Source: Halopseudomonas bauzanensis (GTDB taxonomy: Bacteria; Pseudomonadota; Gammaproteobacteria; Pseudomonadales; Pseudomonadaceae). Taken from it: a DNA stretch of 64,000 nt. How positions within the stretch are numbered: the stretch's first letter is position 1; the number at the start of each line of letters is the position of its first letter. Both the position numbers and the translations under genes were made by a program. Of this stretch, positions 50,726-60,391 are shown piece after piece. The DNA lies in assembly GCF_900114735.1 (NCBI RefSeq), contig NZ_FOUA01000002.1, forward strand, positions 1-64,000, written 5' to 3'. The notes under the pieces were generated by a model. That model saw nothing but the letters and a program-made list of their open reading frames with translations. It did no database searches and was not told the origin of the DNA.

Positions 50726-52900
50726 ATGACTCAACGCAAGGACATCCAGGGCCTGCAGATCGACACGGCCCTGCATCAGTTTATCGAGCAACAGGCATTG
50801 CCTGGCACCGGCGTCGACGCTGCCGCGTTCTGGGCCGGTTTCAGCGAGCTGGTCCACGACCTGGCGCCGAAGAATCGCGCCCTGCTGGCCGAACGTGACC
50901 GCCTGCAGACCGAGCTGGACCAATGGCACAGCGCCAACCCCGGCCCGATCCGGGACATGGCGGCGTACCGCGAATTCCTGACCTCCATCGGCTATCTCAA
51001 GCCGGTACCGGCGGACTTCCGCATCACCACCGCCAACACCGATATCGAGATCACCCAGCAGGCCGGTCCGCAGCTGGTAGTACCGGTTATGAATGGCCGT
51101 TACGCGCTGAACGCCGCCAACGCCCGCTGGGGCAGCCTGTACGACGCCCTGTACGGCACCGATGCGATCGCCGAAGACGATGGCGCCGAGCGCGGTCCGG
51201 GCTACAACCCGGTGCGCGGCGACAAGGTCATCGCCTTTGCCCGTGACTTCCTCAACCAGAGCATCCCGCTGCAACAAGGCGACCATACCCAGGCCGAAGC
51301 CTACCGCGTGCAGGACGGCCAGCTGCAGGTCACCTTGCTGTCAGGCCAGACCACCGGCCTGCAGAACCCGGCGCTGTTCGCCGGCTACCAGGGCAACCCG
51401 GCCAACCCGGATGCGCTGCTGTTCGTCCACAACGGTCTGCACTTCGAGATCCAGATCGACCGCGAGCACGCCATCGGCAAGACCGACGCTGCTGGCGTGA
51501 AAGACGTACTGATGGAAGCCGCAGTATCCACCATCATGGATTGCGAAGACTCCATCGCCGCCGTTGATGCTGAAGACAAGGTCCTGGCCTACGGTAACTG
51601 GCTGGGTCTGCTGCGTGGCGACCTCGAAGAGCAGATGGAAAAGGGCGGCCGCGCCATGGTCCGCCGGCTGAACCCCGACCGCCAGTACACCACCGCCGAC
51701 GGTGGCGAGCTGACCCTGCATGGCCGTTCGCTGCTGTTCATCCGCAACGTCGGTCACCTGATGACCAACCCGGCGATCCTGCTGAAAGACGGCAGCGAAA
51801 TCCCCGAGGGCATCATGGACGCCGTCTGCACCAGCCTGATCGCCATCCACGATCTGCAGCGCAAGGGCAACTCGCGCACCGGCAGCATCTATATCGTCAA
51901 ACCCAAGATGCACGGCCCGGATGAAGTGGCGTTCGCCAATGAACTGTTCGGTCGCGTCGAGCAACTGCTCGGCCTGCCGCAGAACACCATCAAGATGGGC
52001 ATCATGGACGAGGAGCGCCGCACCTCGGTCAACCTCAAGGCGTGCATCGCCGCAGCCAGCGCCCGGGTAGCCTTCATCAACACCGGCTTCCTCGACCGCA
52101 CCGGCGACGAGATGCACACCGTAATGCAGGGCGGCCCGGTATTGCGCAAGGGTGACATGAAGCCTACCGCGTGGATCCAGGCTTACGAGCGCAACAACGT
52201 GCTGGTCGGCCTGACCTGCGGCCTGCGCGGCAAGGCGCAGATCGGCAAGGGCATGTGGGCCATGCCGGACCTGATGGCAGCCATGCTGGAGCAGAAAGTC
52301 GGCCATCCCAAGGCCGGTGCCAATACCGCCTGGGTACCCTCGCCGACCGCCGCCGTGCTGCACGCACTGCACTATCATCAGGTCGATGTGCAGGCTGTAC
52401 AGCAGGAGCTGGAGAAAATCTCCCTGCAGAATGAGCAGGAAGCCCTGCTCAACGGTCTGCTGACCGCGCCGCTGGCGGAACAGGCCAACTGGAGCGATGA
52501 AGAGAAGCAGCAGGAGCTGGACAATAATGCCCAGGGTATCCTCGGCTACGTGGTGCGCTGGGTGAACCAGGGCGTCGGTTGCTCCAAGGTGCCGGATATC
52601 AACAATATCGGCCTCATGGAAGACCGTGCCACCCTGCGCATCTCCAGCCAGCACATGGCTAACTGGCTGCATCACGGCGTGGTCAGCAAGGAGCAGGTGA
52701 TCGAGACCTTCGAGCGCATGGCCAAGGTAGTGGACCAGCAGAACGCCGGTGACCCGGAGTACAGCCCCATGGCCACTGACTTCACCAACTCGCCGGCCTA
52801 CCAGGCGGCCCTGGACCTGGTGTTCAAGGGTCTGGAGCAGCCCAGCGGCTATACCGAGCCGTTGCTGCACCACTGGCGGCAGGTCGCCAAGGCGCGCTGA
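50726..52900 (+). CDS. glcB: Malate synthase G
   Basis: A 724-residue monomeric malate synthase that condenses glyoxylate, the product of GlcDEF, with acetyl-CoA to malate. Features include [14 protein letters not shown], the metal/glyoxylate site region around [30 protein letters not shown] and the catalytic Asp region in the C-terminal domain ([24 protein letters not shown]). It is last in the glc operon, 18 bases after glcG with a GAGGAGG site, and closes the glyoxylate-to-malate route. A strong terminator follows. Confidence 0.96.
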   Translation: MTQRKDIQGLQIDTALHQFIEQQALPGTGVDAAAFWAGFSELVHDLAPKNRALLAERDRLQTELDQWHSANPGPIRDMAAYREFLTSIGYLKPVPADFRITTANTDIEITQQAGPQLVVPVMNGRYALNAANARWGSLYDALYGTDAIAEDDGAERGPGYNPVRGDKVIAFARDFLNQSIPLQQGDHTQAEAYRVQDGQLQVTLLSGQTTGLQNPALFAGYQGNPANPDALLFVHNGLHFEIQIDREHAIGKTDAAGVKDVLMEAAVSTIMDCEDSIAAVDAEDKVLAYGNWLGLLRGDLEEQMEKGGRAMVRRLNPDRQYTTADGGELTLHGRSLLFIRNVGHLMTNPAILLKDGSEIPEGIMDAVCTSLIAIHDLQRKGNSRTGSIYIVKPKMHGPDEVAFANELFGRVEQLLGLPQNTIKMGIMDEERRTSVNLKACIAAASARVAFINTGFLDRTGDEMHTVMQGGPVLRKGDMKPTAWIQAYERNNVLVGLTCGLRGKAQIGKGMWAMPDLMAAMLEQKVGHPKAGANTAWVPSPTAAVLHALHYHQVDVQAVQQELEKISLQNEQEALLNGLLTAPLAEQANWSDEEKQQELDNNAQGILGYVVRWVNQGVGCSKVPDINNIGLMEDRATLRISSQHMANWLHHGVVSKEQVIETFERMAKVVDQQNAGDPEYSPMATDFTNSPAYQAALDLVFKGLEQPSGYTEPLLHHWRQVAKAR

Positions 52901-52925
52901 TCGGCGCCTGACCTGCGCACCTGGC

Positions 52926-52956
52926 AACGCCCCCGATTCCGGGGGCGTTTTCTTTT
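52926..52956 (+). terminator. Rho-independent terminator of the glc operon
   Basis: AACGCCCCC-GATTC-CGGGGGCGTT followed by TTCTTTT, 26 bases past the glcB stop. Confidence 0.92.
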
Positions 52957-53081
52957 GTCGTCCACCCTACCGACCACCGGTTATCCGCAATACCCGAACG
53001 GCGTCTCACTGCTGCCTTCGCCACTTGCCAGCGCGCCGATTGAGTGCAAGTCTTAGGCAGTCATCAATGGAGTGAAACAGT

Positions 53082-53705
53082 ATGTTCCGGTTACCCCTGG
53101 CCGCCACCCTGTGTGCCCTGCTGCTCGCCGGCCCGGCGGGCGCGCAGATCTATTCCTGGACCGATGCGGACGGAAACCGCATCTTCTCCGATCAGCCCCG
53201 TCCTGGTGCCAGCACCGTTGAACTGGGGCCGACCAATGTCATCGCGCCGGCGCCGGCCGCTGCGCAACCCAGGTCCAGCGACCCGCCGACCGACAGCGGC
53301 AACGCGAGCTTCTATCGGGAGCTGAACATCACCAGCCCCGCCCATGACAGCAATATCCGCAGCAACGAAGGTGATCTCACCCTGGTAGTGCAGACCGACC
53401 CGCCGCTCAGTGGCAGCCATCTGCTGCGGGTATCCCTGGACGGGGTGCTGAGCGACAGCGCCGTGCCGGGCAACGGTGCGGCGATGCATCAGTTGACGGT
53501 GCGTAATGTCGACCGGGGCAGCCACCAGGTTGCCGTGGTCGTGGTCAATGCCCGGGGTGAAGAGCTGCAGCGCAGCGCGCCGATCACCGTGCACCTGCAA
53601 CGCACCTCGCTCAACCAACCGGGTCGCGGCGGCGCCAATCAGGCACCCCGGGCGCCCGCTGCACCCAGAGCGCCCAATGTGCCCAAGCCGGGTACCGGCG
53701 GTTAA
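53082..53705 (+). CDS. DUF4124-domain periplasmic protein
   Basis: A 207-residue exported protein: signal peptide (residues 1-21, cleavage after AGA), then a DUF4124 domain (IYSWTDADGNRIFSDQPRPG). A linker precedes an immunoglobulin-like beta segment (SPAHDSNIRSNEGDLTLVVQT ... HQVAVVVVNARGEELQ) and a Pro/Ala/Gly-rich tail. Function unknown. Its place before ntrB is as in other Pseudomonas. The start has a GGAGTG site. A perfect NtrC-type palindrome follows its stop. Confidence 0.83.
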   Translation: MFRLPLAATLCALLLAGPAGAQIYSWTDADGNRIFSDQPRPGASTVELGPTNVIAPAPAAAQPRSSDPPTDSGNASFYRELNITSPAHDSNIRSNEGDLTLVVQTDPPLSGSHLLRVSLDGVLSDSAVPGNGAAMHQLTVRNVDRGSHQVAVVVVNARGEELQRSAPITVHLQRTSLNQPGRGGANQAPRAPAAPRAPNVPKPGTGG

Positions 53706-53713
53706 GCTACCTT

Positions 53714-53734
53714 TGCGCACCATTATGGTGCGCA
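53714..53734. promoter_or_regulatory. NtrC-type palindrome before ntrB
   Basis: TGCGCACCAT-T-ATGGTGCGCA is a perfect dyad containing GCAC-N7-GTGC. It lies about 212 bases before the ntrB ATG, suggesting autoregulation of ntrBC or, since no correctly spaced -24/-12 box follows, a repression site. Confidence 0.65.
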
Positions 53735-53945
53735 TGCCCCTTTTTCGTGCCATAGTGATTCGCCGACCGGACACTGCCCTGGCACGCTTCCAGTTGCTCT
53801 TTCTCTGCCGTGCCCGGCATACAGCGGACCGCTGCCCAAGTATATGCCCAAGCTCTGCGCACGCGCCGGGCAGCACGCGCTGATCTGGTTCGCTTCTTGC
53901 AACAGCTGGCGGAACAGCCGCCCACAGCGTCGTGGATAATGCCCC

Positions 53946-55027
53946 ATGCTACCTAATCTCTTTCTGCGCCAGATTCTGGATAACCTGACCACCGCGGTAC
54001 TGCTGCTGGATGCCGACCTGCAGGTCAACTATATGAACCCCGCAGCGGAAATGCTGCTTGAGGTCAGCGGTCAGCGAGTCACTGGCCAGCGCCTCGACAG
54101 TCTGTTCAGCGATTCGGTGGAGTCCCTCCAGCCCCTGCGCAATACGCTGGCCACCGGGAGCCCCTTCACCAAACGCGAAGCCCAGTTGAACCTGAGCAAT
54201 GGCCAGGCGCTGATTGCCGATTATTCGGTCACGCCGGTCAGCGCAGAGGAGCGCAACTGGGTATTGCTGGAATTGCTGCCCCGTGACCGGCTACTGCGCA
54301 TCACCCGGGAGGAGGCGCAACTGTCCAAGCAGGAAGTGACCCGGATACTGGTACGCGGGCTGGCCCATGAGATCAAGAATCCGCTGGGTGGCATCCGCGG
54401 TGCGGCGCAACTGCTGGCCCGGGAACTGCCGCAGCCGGAGCTGCAGGACTACACCGACGTGATCATCCAGGAGGCCGATCGCCTGCGTAACCTGGTTGAT
54501 CGCATGCTCGGCCCCTACCGCCCGCCGCAGCTGTCACGCATCAACATCCATGAAATCACCGAGCGGGTCTGCAGCCTGGTGGAAGCCGAAACCCAGGGCG
54601 ACTTGCAACTGCTGCGTGATTACGATCCGAGCATCCCGGACCTGATGGGTGACCGCGAACAGCTGATCCAGGCGGTGCTGAACATCGTGCGCAACGCCAT
54701 GCAGGCGCTGCTCGCCGAACCGGCCACCCAGCATGGTCAAATCACCCTGCGCACCCGTACCCTGCGCCAGTTCACCATCGGCCCCCGGCGCCATCGCCTG
54801 GTATGCCGGCTGGAGATTTTCGATAACGGCCCCGGCATCGCCCCGGGCATCGTCGACAGCATCTTCTACCCGATGGTCAGCGGGCGCGCCGACGGCACCG
54901 GCCTTGGCCTGTCGATCACCCAGAATATCGTCACCCGGCACCACGGCCTGATCGAATGCGAAAGCGTGCCGGGTTGCACCGTTTTTACCCTGTTTCTGCC
55001 GCTTGAATTCACTCCGGGAGAGGAAGA

Positions 55028-55031
<4 letters not shown>
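53946..55031 (+). CDS. ntrB: Nitrogen regulation sensor histidine kinase NtrB
   Basis: A 361-residue cytoplasmic kinase/phosphatase of NtrC. The PAS domain (about 7-110; ILDNLTTAVLLLDADLQVNYMN) precedes the HisKA domain with the phosphorylated His in GLAHEIKNPLGGIRGAAQLL. The HATPase domain has N-box IVRNAMQAL, G1 DNGPGI and G2 GTGLGLSI. GlnB/GlnK binding would set its activity. No membrane segment. It overlaps ntrC by ATGA. Confidence 0.96.
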
Positions 55032-56458
<1,427 letters not shown>

Positions 56459-56478
56459 TCATGGATCTGCAATGAAAC

Positions 56479-56494
56479 TGGCACACTAGCTGCT
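56479..56494 (+). promoter_or_regulatory. Sigma54-type promoter immediately downstream of ntrC
   Basis: TGGCACACTAGCTGCT has the -24 GG and -12 GC in the 12-base phase. It lies 20 bases past the ntrC stop and an NtrC half site GGTGCA is at 56429-56434. Start of transcription is predicted near 56505. Confidence 0.6.
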
Positions 56495-56504
56495 TAGTCT
56501 GTCA

Positions 56505-56556
56505 GTGGGTGTATTGGGGTGGCTCCGGTTCAGGCAGGCTGGGGTCACCTTTTTTT
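56505..56556 (+). ncRNA. Candidate short sigma54-dependent RNA at the NrsZ position
   Basis: Between the predicted sigma54 start (about 56505) and a rho-independent terminator there are roughly 50 bases with no ORF. In P. aeruginosa the nitrogen-regulated sRNA NrsZ lies directly downstream of ntrC and depends on NtrBC and RpoN, but it is much longer (over 200 bases). This may be a shortened equivalent, or just the ntrBC terminator with a chance promoter match. A longer read-through form cannot be excluded. Confidence 0.4.
56518..56556 (+). terminator. Terminator downstream of ntrC
   Basis: GGTGGCTCC pairs, with G-U wobbles, with GGGGTCACC over a 14-base loop, followed by TTTTTTT. It would end ntrBC transcripts and the short RNA alike. 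Confidence 0.75.
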
Positions 56557-56687
56557 GGCTACGGCAAATACTGGAGGGCCGACGGCCAAGGTCGCTCCTG
56601 CTGAAAGCGTATCCCCGCTGCCTCAATCTCTGTCTGGCTCCAACCAATTCCGGTTACACTGGCGCGTTTTTCACTGGAATGCGCCGC

Positions 56688-57152
56688 ATGTTTCATATCG
56701 CCCTGCTCGAACCCGAGATCCCGCCCAATACCGGCAATATCATCCGGCTGTGCGCCAATACCGGCTGCCAGCTGCATCTGATTGAACCCCTGGGGTTTGA
56801 ACTGGATGACAAGCGCCTGCGCCGGGCGGGACTGGATTATCACGAGTACGCACCGGTGCAGACCCATGCGGATCTGGCCAGCTGTCTGGCGAAGGTACAA
56901 CCCAACCGGGTGTTCGCCCTGAGCACCAAGGGCCGGCAGTGCTACAGCGAGGTCAGCTATCAGCCAGGGGATCTATTTCTGTTCGGCCCGGAAAGCCGTG
57001 GCCTGCCTGCGGATATCCGTGACGCGCTGCCACCCGAGCAGGTGCTGCGCATCCCCATGCATCCGGATAACCGGAGCCTGAATCTGTCCAATAGTGCTGC
57101 GGTGCTGGTCTACGAGGCCTGGCGGCAACAGGGTTTTGCCGGGGCCAATTGA
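56688..57152 (+). CDS. trmL: tRNA (cytidine/uridine34-2'-O)-methyltransferase TrmL
   Basis: SPOUT-family enzyme, 154 residues, that 2'-O-methylates the wobble base of tRNA-Leu isoacceptors as a dimer. Signature segments are [54 protein letters not shown] and [16 protein letters not shown]. The ATG at 56688 gives [13 protein letters not shown] as in homologues. The frame is open far upstream, but that part has no similarity and crosses the terminator. Confidence 0.95.
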   Translation: MFHIALLEPEIPPNTGNIIRLCANTGCQLHLIEPLGFELDDKRLRRAGLDYHEYAPVQTHADLASCLAKVQPNRVFALSTKGRQCYSEVSYQPGDLFLFGPESRGLPADIRDALPPEQVLRIPMHPDNRSLNLSNSAAVLVYEAWRQQGFAGAN

Positions 57153-57172
57153 AGGCAGGGCGGTGGCAAGAG

Positions 57173-57232
57173 GCAGGAGCGGCCTTGTCCGCGAAGCTTT
57201 CTACAGCTCCTCGCGGACAAACCCGTCCCTAA
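57173..57232. repeat. REP-like repeat
   Basis: GCAGGAGCGGCCTTGTCCGC followed by GAAGC and, about 20 bases on, CTCGCGGACAAACCCGTC. The CGCGGACAA and TTGTCCGCG arms pair, as in short extragenic palindromes of Pseudomonas. It lies between the convergent trmL and quinone oxidoreductase genes. The GGAGCGGCCTTG core recurs at 19602. Confidence 0.6.
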
Positions 57233-57249
57233 CCCGAAGCCGCAGAGGC

Positions 57250-58227
57250 TTAACGCGTCTTGATGACGATCTTGCCCACGGCCTGACGCGTGGTCAGGGT
57301 GGTCAACGCTGCTTCGTACTGGTTCATTTCGAAGGTCTGGGATACCAGCGGCTTGAGCTTGCCCTCGCTGTACCAGCGGAACAGCTGCTGGAAGTTCTCG
57401 AGGTTGGCCTGGGGCTCGCGCTTGGCAAAGGCACCCCAGAACACACCGACCACCGCAGCGCCCTTGAGCAGAGCCAGGTTGGCCGGCAGCTCGGGAATCC
57501 GGCCGCTGGCGAAACCGACCACTAGCAGCCGTCCGCGCCAGTTGATGCAGCGCATGGACTGGTCGAACAGGTCACCACCCACCGGATCGTAGATCACGTC
57601 AGCGCCCTGACCACCGGTCAGCGCCTTGACCTGCTCCTTGAGCTCGCCTTCGCTGTAGTTGATCAGCTCATCGGCGCCGGCCTGACGGGCAACTTCCAGT
57701 TTCTCGTCACTGGAGGCCGCCGCGATCACCCGGGCGCCCATGGCCTTGCCGATTTCCACCGCCGCCAGGCCAACACCACCGGAGGCGCCGAGCACCAGCA
57801 GGGTTTCGCCGGGCTGCAGATTGCCGCGCTGGGCCAGGGCGTGCATGGAGGTGCCGTAGGTCATGCTGAAGCCAGCCGCGGTGACGAAGTCCATATCATC
57901 GGGCATCGGCAGCACGTGAGTACCGGCGGCCGCTACTTTCTCCGCAAAACCGCCGTAGCCGGTCAGCCCCATGACCCGGTCGCCCGGCTTCAGATGGGTG
58001 ACCTGACTGCCCACACTGGCAACCACACCGGCGGCTTCACCACCTGGCGAAAAGGGGAACGGCGGCTTGACCTGGTATTTGCCCTCGATGATCAGGGTGT
58101 CAGGGAAGTTGACGCCGGCGGCGTGGACATCGATGACAACCTCATTGTCCTTGGCGACCGGATCGGCGGTCTCTTCCAGCGACAGCGTGCTGGCAGGTCC
58201 GTAGGCTTTGCACAGTACGGCTTTCAT
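57250..58227 (-). CDS. NADPH:quinone oxidoreductase, zinc-free MDR family
   Basis: A 325-residue medium-chain dehydrogenase/reductase of the quinone oxidoreductase group. An N-terminal GroES-like domain (HAAGVNFPDTLIIEGKYQ; GGEAAGVVASVG) precedes a Rossmann domain with LGASGGVGLAAVEIGKAMGA. The catalytic zinc cysteines of alcohol dehydrogenases are absent. It reduces quinones or enones with NADPH; the physiological substrate is not known. The ATG at 58227 has AAGGAG. Not closely linked to gshA (about 130 bases). Confidence 0.9.
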   Translation of the reverse strand: MKAVLCKAYGPASTLSLEETADPVAKDNEVVIDVHAAGVNFPDTLIIEGKYQVKPPFPFSPGGEAAGVVASVGSQVTHLKPGDRVMGLTGYGGFAEKVAAAGTHVLPMPDDMDFVTAAGFSMTYGTSMHALAQRGNLQPGETLLVLGASGGVGLAAVEIGKAMGARVIAAASSDEKLEVARQAGADELINYSEGELKEQVKALTGGQGADVIYDPVGGDLFDQSMRCINWRGRLLVVGFASGRIPELPANLALLKGAAVVGVFWGAFAKREPQANLENFQQLFRWYSEGKLKPLVSQTFEMNQYEAALTTLTTRQAVGKIVIKTR

Positions 58228-58361
58228 GGTGGCTCCTTGATTGGGTATTTTCCACAGTCTAGCTGGGCCCACTGCGGTGGGGTCAATCACCATACCGGTG
58301 ATTGATCACCCTGCATAAGACAACTGCCAGCCGCGGCAACTCCGGCGCCACCCGCCAGTCG

Positions 58362-59942
58362 TTACTGGCTCAGGTATTGCGCCACGTAGGTATCGAAGTC
58401 CACCTGATCGGCTGCCTCAACGGCTGCCTGATCCGCCAGCGACTGGGTAGCCACGGCGGCGAGCTCCTGCGACTGCGCGGCGCTCAGCGGCCGTGCCAGG
58501 AAATGCTCGCGGTGCGCCTCGGATTGCCCCAGGGCAAAGCGGAAGAAGCTGTTGCCGTGCTCGGCAATCGCCTCCAGCACCCGCGCCGAGGGGGTCAGTG
58601 CCGGATCATGCAGCTTGTCGCGCTGCAGCTGCAGGCTGTCACTGTGCGCGGTGGTCTGCCCGGCCTGATCCAGCAGGCTGGCGCAAGCGGCGATATTGTC
58701 CAGCAGGTGCTCGCCCCACTCGATCAGGCTGCACGGCTGGCCCTTGCGGATCAGTTGCAGACCCGGCTCGCGGCCGCGCTTGACTGCCAGCGCGAAGTTG
58801 TCGTTGCTCGTCCGGCACTCCTCGTCAGACATCGCCGGACTATCGGCCAGCGCGCAGAACAACAGGAAGCTGTCGAGAAAGTGCGCGGTGCTCGGCTCGA
58901 TCCCCAGCGGACTGAACGGATCGATATCCATGCAGCGCACTTCGACATACTCCACGCCCCGCGCGGCCAGCGCGTGCACCGGCTTCTCGCCGCTGCGCGC
59001 CACGCGCTTGGGCCGGATCGAACTGTAGAACTCGTTCTCGATCTGCAACAGGTTGGTATTGAGCTGCTGCCACTGGCCATCGGCATCATGGGTGCCCAGC
59101 GCGGCGTAGGGCGCATAGGGCAGGCTGATCGCCTTCTGCATGCTGGCGATGTAGCTGTCCAGACTGTTGTAGCAGACGCTCAGGTCCGCCTGGGCATCGT
59201 TGTTGTAGCCCAGGTCGCTCATGCGCAGGCTGGTGGCGTAGGGCAGATACAGGCTCTTCTCGCCCAGTGGCTCCAGCCGGTGATCCCGCCCCTGCAGGAA
59301 GCTTGCACACAGCGCCGGCGATGCGCCGAACAGGTACATCAACAGCCAGGCGTAACGGCGGAAGTTGCGGATCAGCGCTACATAACGCTCGGACTGATAA
59401 TCCTGCTCGCTGCGCGCGTCATGGTCCTGCTGACGCAGCGCCTCCCACAGTTCGGGCGCCAGCGAGAAGTTGTAGTGGATACCAGCAATGCACTGCATCG
59501 GTTTGCCATAACGCACCGCCAGACCGCGCCGGTAGACATGCTTGAGCATGCCCACATTGGAGCTACCGTACCAGGCGATGGGAATGTCCTCGTCACGGGC
59601 CGGCAACACGCAGGGCATGGACTCGGTCCACAGCCGCTCCTCGCCCAGCTCGCCATAGGTAAAGCGGTGAATCTCGTCCAGATGCTGGAACAGTCCATCG
59701 ATATTCCGACTCACCGGGGTGATCAGCTCGATCAGCGCTTCGGAATAATCCGTGGTGATGGTCGGGTGCGTCAGCGCCGATCCCAGCCCGGCAGGATGGG
59801 GTTGCTGTGACAGAATCCCGCCGGCATCGATGCGCAGGCTCTCCTTCTCGATGCCATGCATGCAGGCAGCGAGGCTGCTCTGCAGCGCCGGCTGTGCCAG
59901 CAGGTCGAGGCGTTGCTTCAACAGTGGTGACAAGCGCGTCAC
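58362..59942 (-). CDS. gshA: Glutamate-cysteine ligase
   Basis: First, rate-limiting step of glutathione synthesis; 526 residues, type-1 (gammaproteobacterial) enzyme. Conserved parts are HGIEKESLRID, THPTITTDYSEALIELITP, MQCIAGIHYNFS and EVRCMDIDPFSPLGI. The listed start is the GTG at 59942, which sits almost on the GAGGA site. A TTG at 59933 has better spacing (8 bases) and fits the length of the P. aeruginosa N-terminus, so it may be the true start. Third in tex-thioesterase-gshA, 45 bases after the thioesterase. Confidence 0.93.
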   Translation of the reverse strand: MTRLSPLLKQRLDLLAQPALQSSLAACMHGIEKESLRIDAGGILSQQPHPAGLGSALTHPTITTDYSEALIELITPVSRNIDGLFQHLDEIHRFTYGELGEERLWTESMPCVLPARDEDIPIAWYGSSNVGMLKHVYRRGLAVRYGKPMQCIAGIHYNFSLAPELWEALRQQDHDARSEQDYQSERYVALIRNFRRYAWLLMYLFGASPALCASFLQGRDHRLEPLGEKSLYLPYATSLRMSDLGYNNDAQADLSVCYNSLDSYIASMQKAISLPYAPYAALGTHDADGQWQQLNTNLLQIENEFYSSIRPKRVARSGEKPVHALAARGVEYVEVRCMDIDPFSPLGIEPSTAHFLDSFLLFCALADSPAMSDEECRTSNDNFALAVKRGREPGLQLIRKGQPCSLIEWGEHLLDNIAACASLLDQAGQTTAHSDSLQLQRDKLHDPALTPSARVLEAIAEHGNSFFRFALGQSEAHREHFLARPLSAAQSQELAAVATQSLADQAAVEAADQVDFDTYVAQYLSQ

Positions 59943-59987
59943 TCCTCAAACGGTGAAAATGATCGGCGTCGGCTATCGGCGACCGGT

Positions 59988-60389
59988 TCAGATGCGGGCA
60001 AAGGTACCCAGGCACTTGGCGGCCAGCGCGCCGTCCTGCCAGACCTCGCCATCGACAACCATGGTCCGCGTGCCGGCATGCACCACCTTGGCCCGACATT
60101 CCAGTACCCCACCGGTGACCGCGCGGGTGTAGTTGATCTTGCATTCAATGGTAGCGGTTGCCTCATGGGCGTCCAGCCGGGCGTAGACGGCCGCGCCCAT
60201 GGCCGAGTCCAGCAGACTGAAGATAACGCCGCCATGGACCCGCGCCGTGGTATTGAAATGCTGCGGGCTGATTTCCAGGCGCATGGTGCAGCCCTCCTGA
60301 TCCAGGCTGACCAGCTCCAGGCCCAGGGATTCGGTGAAGGGGCTCATGCGGTTGTCCTGGATGTCGCTCAGTTTCGGGTGTTGGCTCAT
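59988..60389 (-). CDS. PaaI-type hotdog thioesterase
   Basis: A 133-residue single-hotdog protein of the PaaI/DUF4442-like thioesterase family. HFNTTARVHGGVIFSLLDSAMG contains the HGG motif and the catalytic Asp; the central helix and the KINYTRAVTGG strand follow. It likely hydrolyses an acyl-CoA, substrate unknown. Starts 2 bases after the tex stop, an order shared with other Pseudomonas between tex and gshA. An internal ATG 14 codons in is a weaker alternative. Confidence 0.88.
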   Translation of the reverse strand: MSQHPKLSDIQDNRMSPFTESLGLELVSLDQEGCTMRLEISPQHFNTTARVHGGVIFSLLDSAMGAAVYARLDAHEATATIECKINYTRAVTGGVLECRAKVVHAGTRTMVVDGEVWQDGALAAKCLGTFARI

Positions 60390-60391
60390 GG

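Noticed and set aside
51341-52927. Minus-strand ORF of 528 codons opposite glcB
   Set aside because: Shadow of malate synthase G; no start signal or similarity.
53780-53798. Sigma54-like TGGCACG ... TTGCT before ntrB
   Set aside because: The GG and GC doublets are 15 bases apart instead of 12, which RpoN does not tolerate.
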